This document shows, piece after piece, positions 5,743-7,514 of a stretch of DNA of 7,514 bases. The stretch is taken from positions 1 through 7,514 of the forward strand of contig CANKLD010000070.1 of the NCBI GenBank assembly GCA_947483095.1. Direction: 5' to 3'. The notes beneath the pieces were generated by a model that searched no databases, was not told where the DNA came from, and worked only from the letters and a program-made list of their open reading frames with translations. This DNA is from Bacteroidota bacterium. Its GTDB lineage: Bacteria > Bacteroidota > Bacteroidia > Flavobacteriales > Flavobacteriaceae. Positions within the stretch are counted from its first letter, which is position 1, and every line of letters starts with the position of its first letter. The position numbers and the translations under genes were made by a program.

Positions 5743-6762
5743 TTATTTACTGTTTAATTTTAATTTTTCTAAATCCTCTACAATTGTAGGTAAATTTTTA
5801 AAATGAACATATGATTTATAAAATTCTTTGTAAGACATTGCGGGATTTCCTTGAAGAATTTCCCCGTCTTTAACACTTTTAGTAACTCCAGTTTTTCCTT
5901 GAATGTGAACATTATTACCAACCGTTATATGTCCTGCAAATCCAACTTGCCCACCAATCATGCAATTCTTTCCAATTTTAGTAGAACCTGCAATTCCTGT
6001 TTGAGCAGCAATTACGGTATTTTCTCCAATTTCAACATTGTGACCCACTTGAATTTGATTGTCCAGCTTCACTCCTTTTCTAATAATTGTCGATCCCATT
6101 GTCGCTCTATCTATCGTAGTACCAGCTCCAATATTTACATTGTCTTCAATTATCAGATTGCCAATTTGTGGTATTTTGCTATAGCTACCATCTGGATTGG
6201 GAGCAAAACCAAAACCATCACCTCCTAAAACGGCATTAGAATGAACAGAAACATTATTTCCAATTTCAGTTTCTGAAAAAACTTTTGCACCAGCAAAAAT
6301 AGTAACATTATTACCAATCTCAACATTATCACCGATAAAACAATTTGGGTGAATTTTTACATTATCTCCTATTTTTACGTTCGTTCCAATGTAGGCAAAA
6401 CTCCCTAAATAAAAATTATCACCATATTTTACATTTTCAGATAGCACTGAAGGTTGCTCGATACCCACTTTATTAGATTTAGATTGATGGTAAAATTCTA
6501 ATAATTTTGAAAAAGACAGATAGGCATCATCAACTTTAATTAGGGTTGTAGTAATTTCTCCTTCGGGAATAAAGGTTTTGTTTACAATTGTAATTGTGGC
6601 TTTGGTGGTATAAATGTAGTTGTTGTATTTCTTATTGGATAAAAAAGTCAATGATCCTTCAACTCCATCTTCTATTTTGGATAAATTACTTACTTCAGCG
6701 TTTGGATTTCCAACCACTTCGCCTTCTAAAATCTCCGCTATTTGTTCTGCTGTGAATTTCAT
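5743..6762 (-). CDS. lpxD: UDP-3-O-(3-hydroxyacyl)glucosamine N-acyltransferase LpxD
   Basis: LpxD adds the second 3-hydroxyacyl chain, to the 2-amino group of UDP-3-O-acyl-glucosamine, the third lipid A step. The 339 residues match the family. The N-terminal uridine-binding domain has [14 protein letters not shown] (37-50). About ten hexapeptide turns follow (roughly 105-295), then a short C-terminal ACP-contacting helix. Both active-site histidines are present: H241 in [10 protein letters not shown] (E. coli His239) and H278 in FAGHITVG (E. coli His276). The conserved GGDGFGFAP segment is at 180-188. This is therefore the canonical LpxD of the window, in contrast to the paralogue at 1896-2825. 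It begins the lpx cluster, 122 nt after the HD-phosphohydrolase gene, and is tightly linked to lpxC-fabZ (8 nt). Confidence 0.97.
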   Translation of the reverse strand: MKFTAEQIAEILEGEVVGNPNAEVSNLSKIEDGVEGSLTFLSNKKYNNYIYTTKATITIVNKTFIPEGEITTTLIKVDDAYLSFSKLLEFYHQSKSNKVGIEQPSVLSENVKYGDNFYLGSFAYIGTNVKIGDNVKIHPNCFIGDNVEIGNNVTIFAGAKVFSETEIGNNVSVHSNAVLGGDGFGFAPNPDGSYSKIPQIGNLIIEDNVNIGAGTTIDRATMGSTIIRKGVKLDNQIQVGHNVEIGENTVIAAQTGIAGSTKIGKNCMIGGQVGFAGHITVGNNVHIQGKTGVTKSVKDGEILQGNPAMSYKEFYKSYVHFKNLPTIVEDLEKLKLNSK

Positions 6763-6855
6763 CCTATTCGAATTAATTATTAATTAGTTTTAGATAAAAT
6801 TCAATACTTGAAGGTGTTTTAATCATTTGATATTTATTGGCTTATTTAAACTTTA

Positions 6856-6863
6856 CAAAAATA
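6856..6863 (-). promoter_or_regulatory. Candidate lpxD operon promoter, -7 box
   Basis: Read on the minus strand the box is TATTTTTG, an exact TAnnTTTG match, lying in the 122-nt gap before lpxD and about 93 nt from its start codon. The nearest upstream TTG (6877-6875) is only 11 nt away, shorter than the usual -33/-7 spacing, and the tract is extremely A/T-rich, so a chance match is possible. The rest of the gap (6763-6855) shows no terminator hairpin, so read-through from the HD gene is equally possible. Confidence 0.4.
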
Positions 6864-6884
6864 TAAAAAAATAGCAATTATTAT

Positions 6885-7514
6885 TTAACTTTCTAGAAGT
6901 TGTTTTGGAAAACAAAAGTAATATTTTGTAACTTCTTTTGATATTGATTTTAAATTGAGTTGATCAGAAGCCTCTACAACATCTTCAATTGTATTGTCTT
7001 TTTTAAGAATCCTAATTGGCTCTGCTTGAATACTATAGGCTTGATTTATAATTTTTCCCTTGAAAATAAAATAACTTGAATCTTGAATAGAAATTTGATT
7101 TTCCTTTGAAAAAGAAAGCTGAAGTGATTCCAAATCAGCTTTAGAGAATTTTTCGCTATTTAATTTTATCTTCAATAAATCCCTGTTAATTATCATTTTA
7201 CTCAAATTACTAAGTATAAAATCATCATTATTAATCCATGATTTTAATGCGCTTATGATGTCAAAATCATCTAGATTAGCAAATTTTTCAAGTGTTTCAT
7301 TATCAAATGTAGCTAACTCTATTTTATTATTCATAAAATAAAGTAACGATTCACTACAATTCAATACAATTCCTTTTTGAGTAAGTTCTTTTGCTCTTTT
7401 TAAAATTTTTGTCAAAATTAGTTCTGCAACTAAACTGGTTTTATGAAAATACACTTGCCAGTACATTAATCGCCTTGCCATCAAAAAATTTTCAACCGAA
7501 TAAATCCCTTTTTC
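6885..7514 (-). CDS. HD-superfamily phosphohydrolase, C-terminal part (5' end outside window)
   Basis: The reading frame is open to the right edge, so only the last 209 residues are visible. The first visible residues are EKGIYSVENFLMARRLMYWQ, followed by VYFHKT. This stretch, with ARRxMYWQVYxHK, is typical of the region just after the HD domain in SAMHD1/dNTPase-like phosphohydrolases (COG1078 group). The HD metal-binding motifs themselves would lie upstream, beyond the window. The rest is a helical, charged C-terminal region ending in a short beta-rich segment (KIINQAYSIQAEPIRIL). The internal Met at 7481 should not be taken as the start. Family members hydrolyse nucleotides, but the substrate of this one is not known. 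It lies 122 nt upstream of lpxD in the same orientation. Confidence 0.85.
   Translation of the reverse strand, partial: EKGIYSVENFLMARRLMYWQVYFHKTSLVAELILTKILKRAKELTQKGIVLNCSESLLYFMNNKIELATFDNETLEKFANLDDFDIISALKSWINNDDFILSNLSKMIINRDLLKIKLNSEKFSKADLESLQLSFSKENQISIQDSSYFIFKGKIINQAYSIQAEPIRILKKDNTIEDVVEASDQLNLKSISKEVTKYYFCFPKQLLES

Noticed and set aside
5851..6228. Plus-strand open frame of 125 codons with a repetitive Asn/Ser/Phe pattern
   Set aside because: Its periodicity is the antisense image of the hexapeptide repeats of lpxD, not a separate repeat protein.

Overview
The window is AT-rich and compact, and every gene lies on the minus strand, so the biological reading order runs from high to low coordinates. 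Several traits point to the Bacteroidota, most likely Flavobacteriaceae (Flavobacterium-like). These are an LpxC-FabZ fusion protein, the gene order HD-phosphohydrolase / lpxD / lpxC-fabZ / lpxA / efp / second lpxD-like gene / sucD, A-rich sequence instead of Shine-Dalgarno sites before the starts, and a TAnnTTTG-type promoter box before sucD. Genus and species cannot be fixed from the window alone.

Layout in transcription order. From 7514 to 6885 is the C-terminal part of an HD-superfamily phosphohydrolase whose start lies outside the window. From 6762 to 3501 is a lipid A cluster: lpxD, the fused lpxC-fabZ, and lpxA. Next come efp (true start probably at 3420), an LpxD-like acyltransferase paralogue (2825-1896) and, 2 nt behind it, a previously unmarked pseudogene (1893-1531). 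The pseudogene is a 120-codon NTF2/SnoaL-like protein gene carrying five in-frame stops. After a promoter box at 1480-1473 comes sucD (1438-566), which ends in a well-formed intrinsic terminator. The last gene (489-61) encodes a small protein resembling a degenerate GIY-YIG domain and runs into a perfect 17-bp-arm hairpin at the window's left edge.

The lpx genes supply the first cytoplasmic steps of lipid A synthesis: LpxA (O-acylation of UDP-GlcNAc), LpxC (deacetylation) and LpxD (N-acylation). The fused FabZ dehydratase uses the same 3-hydroxyacyl-ACP pool for chain elongation. EF-P (translation through proline runs) and SucD (TCA cycle) are housekeeping neighbours, not pathway partners. 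No wholly new system is evident. The items most worth a second look are the decayed NTF2-like gene, the LpxD paralogue lacking one conserved active-site histidine, the PGKGP loop of EF-P, and the degenerate GIY-YIG-like protein placed directly behind a terminator.
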